Below the pieces are notes generated by a model. That model ran no database searches and was not told where the DNA came from. It worked only from the letters and a program-made list of their open reading frames with translations. From NCBI GenBank assembly GCA_002360555.1, contig DEQS01000037.1, forward strand, positions 1-22,144: DNA of 22,144 nt, given 5' to 3'. This document shows, one piece after another, positions 22,142-22,144 of this stretch (positions are counted from its first letter, which is position 1; each line of letters starts with the position of its first letter). The stretch is from Chloracidobacterium sp. UBA3360 (lineage in GTDB: Bacteria; Acidobacteriota; Blastocatellia; Pyrinomonadales; Pyrinomonadaceae). Position numbers and translations under genes: made by a program.

Positions 22142-22144
22142 AGG

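Overview
The window looks like a chromosomal stretch from a Gram-negative, mid-GC bacterium. My best guess is an acidobacterium of the Blastocatellia/Pyrinomonas type. The basis is two lipoprotein-like proteins with Asn/Thr/Ala-rich linkers, a secreted TPR-CHAT protein, a CarboxypepD_reg plus beta-barrel protein, a large PDZ/GAF/PAS histidine kinase, and few strong Shine-Dalgarno sites. That assignment is inference; no rRNA gene is present to confirm it. There is no phage, transposase, CRISPR array or plasmid gene.

Layout from left to right. A GAF-domain protein runs off the left edge (minus). A minus-strand cluster murA - HIT protein - TPR lipoprotein follows, probably one operon. Next is a short intergenic stretch with a possible 40-codon reading frame or small RNA, ending in a strong plus-strand terminator. 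The loop of that terminator copies the 3' tail of 16S rRNA, including the anti-Shine-Dalgarno. Then come a DinB-family protein and a TolB-like beta-propeller lipoprotein (one minus-strand operon, apparently with a leaderless promoter), a repeat cluster, and an M61 peptidase with a PDZ domain (minus). An MFS transporter (plus) converges on a 990-residue sensor kinase (minus), sharing a CTAG stop. An outer-membrane CarboxypepD_reg barrel protein (minus) is followed by tRNA-Ser(GCU) on the plus strand.

The right half is mostly plus strand. It holds a membrane-anchored LuxR-type regulator, three small membrane proteins in a tight operon closed by a 14-bp terminator hairpin, a DUF421/YetF protein, gltX, a secreted TPR-CHAT protein and a DUF1801 protein. 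The last converges on an Lrp/AsnC regulator (minus). The window ends inside a second copy of the repeat seen near 5.58 kb.

Functionally the region mixes housekeeping genes (murA, gltX, tRNA-Ser) with envelope and sensing genes. No single metabolic pathway unites them. The least ordinary signals are the 16S-tail-like terminator loop at 3618-3656, the dispersed GGTCCGG palindrome shared by 5574-5592 and 22123-22141, two promoters placed so close to start codons that the mRNAs should be leaderless or nearly so, and a predicted exported TPR-CHAT protease-like protein.
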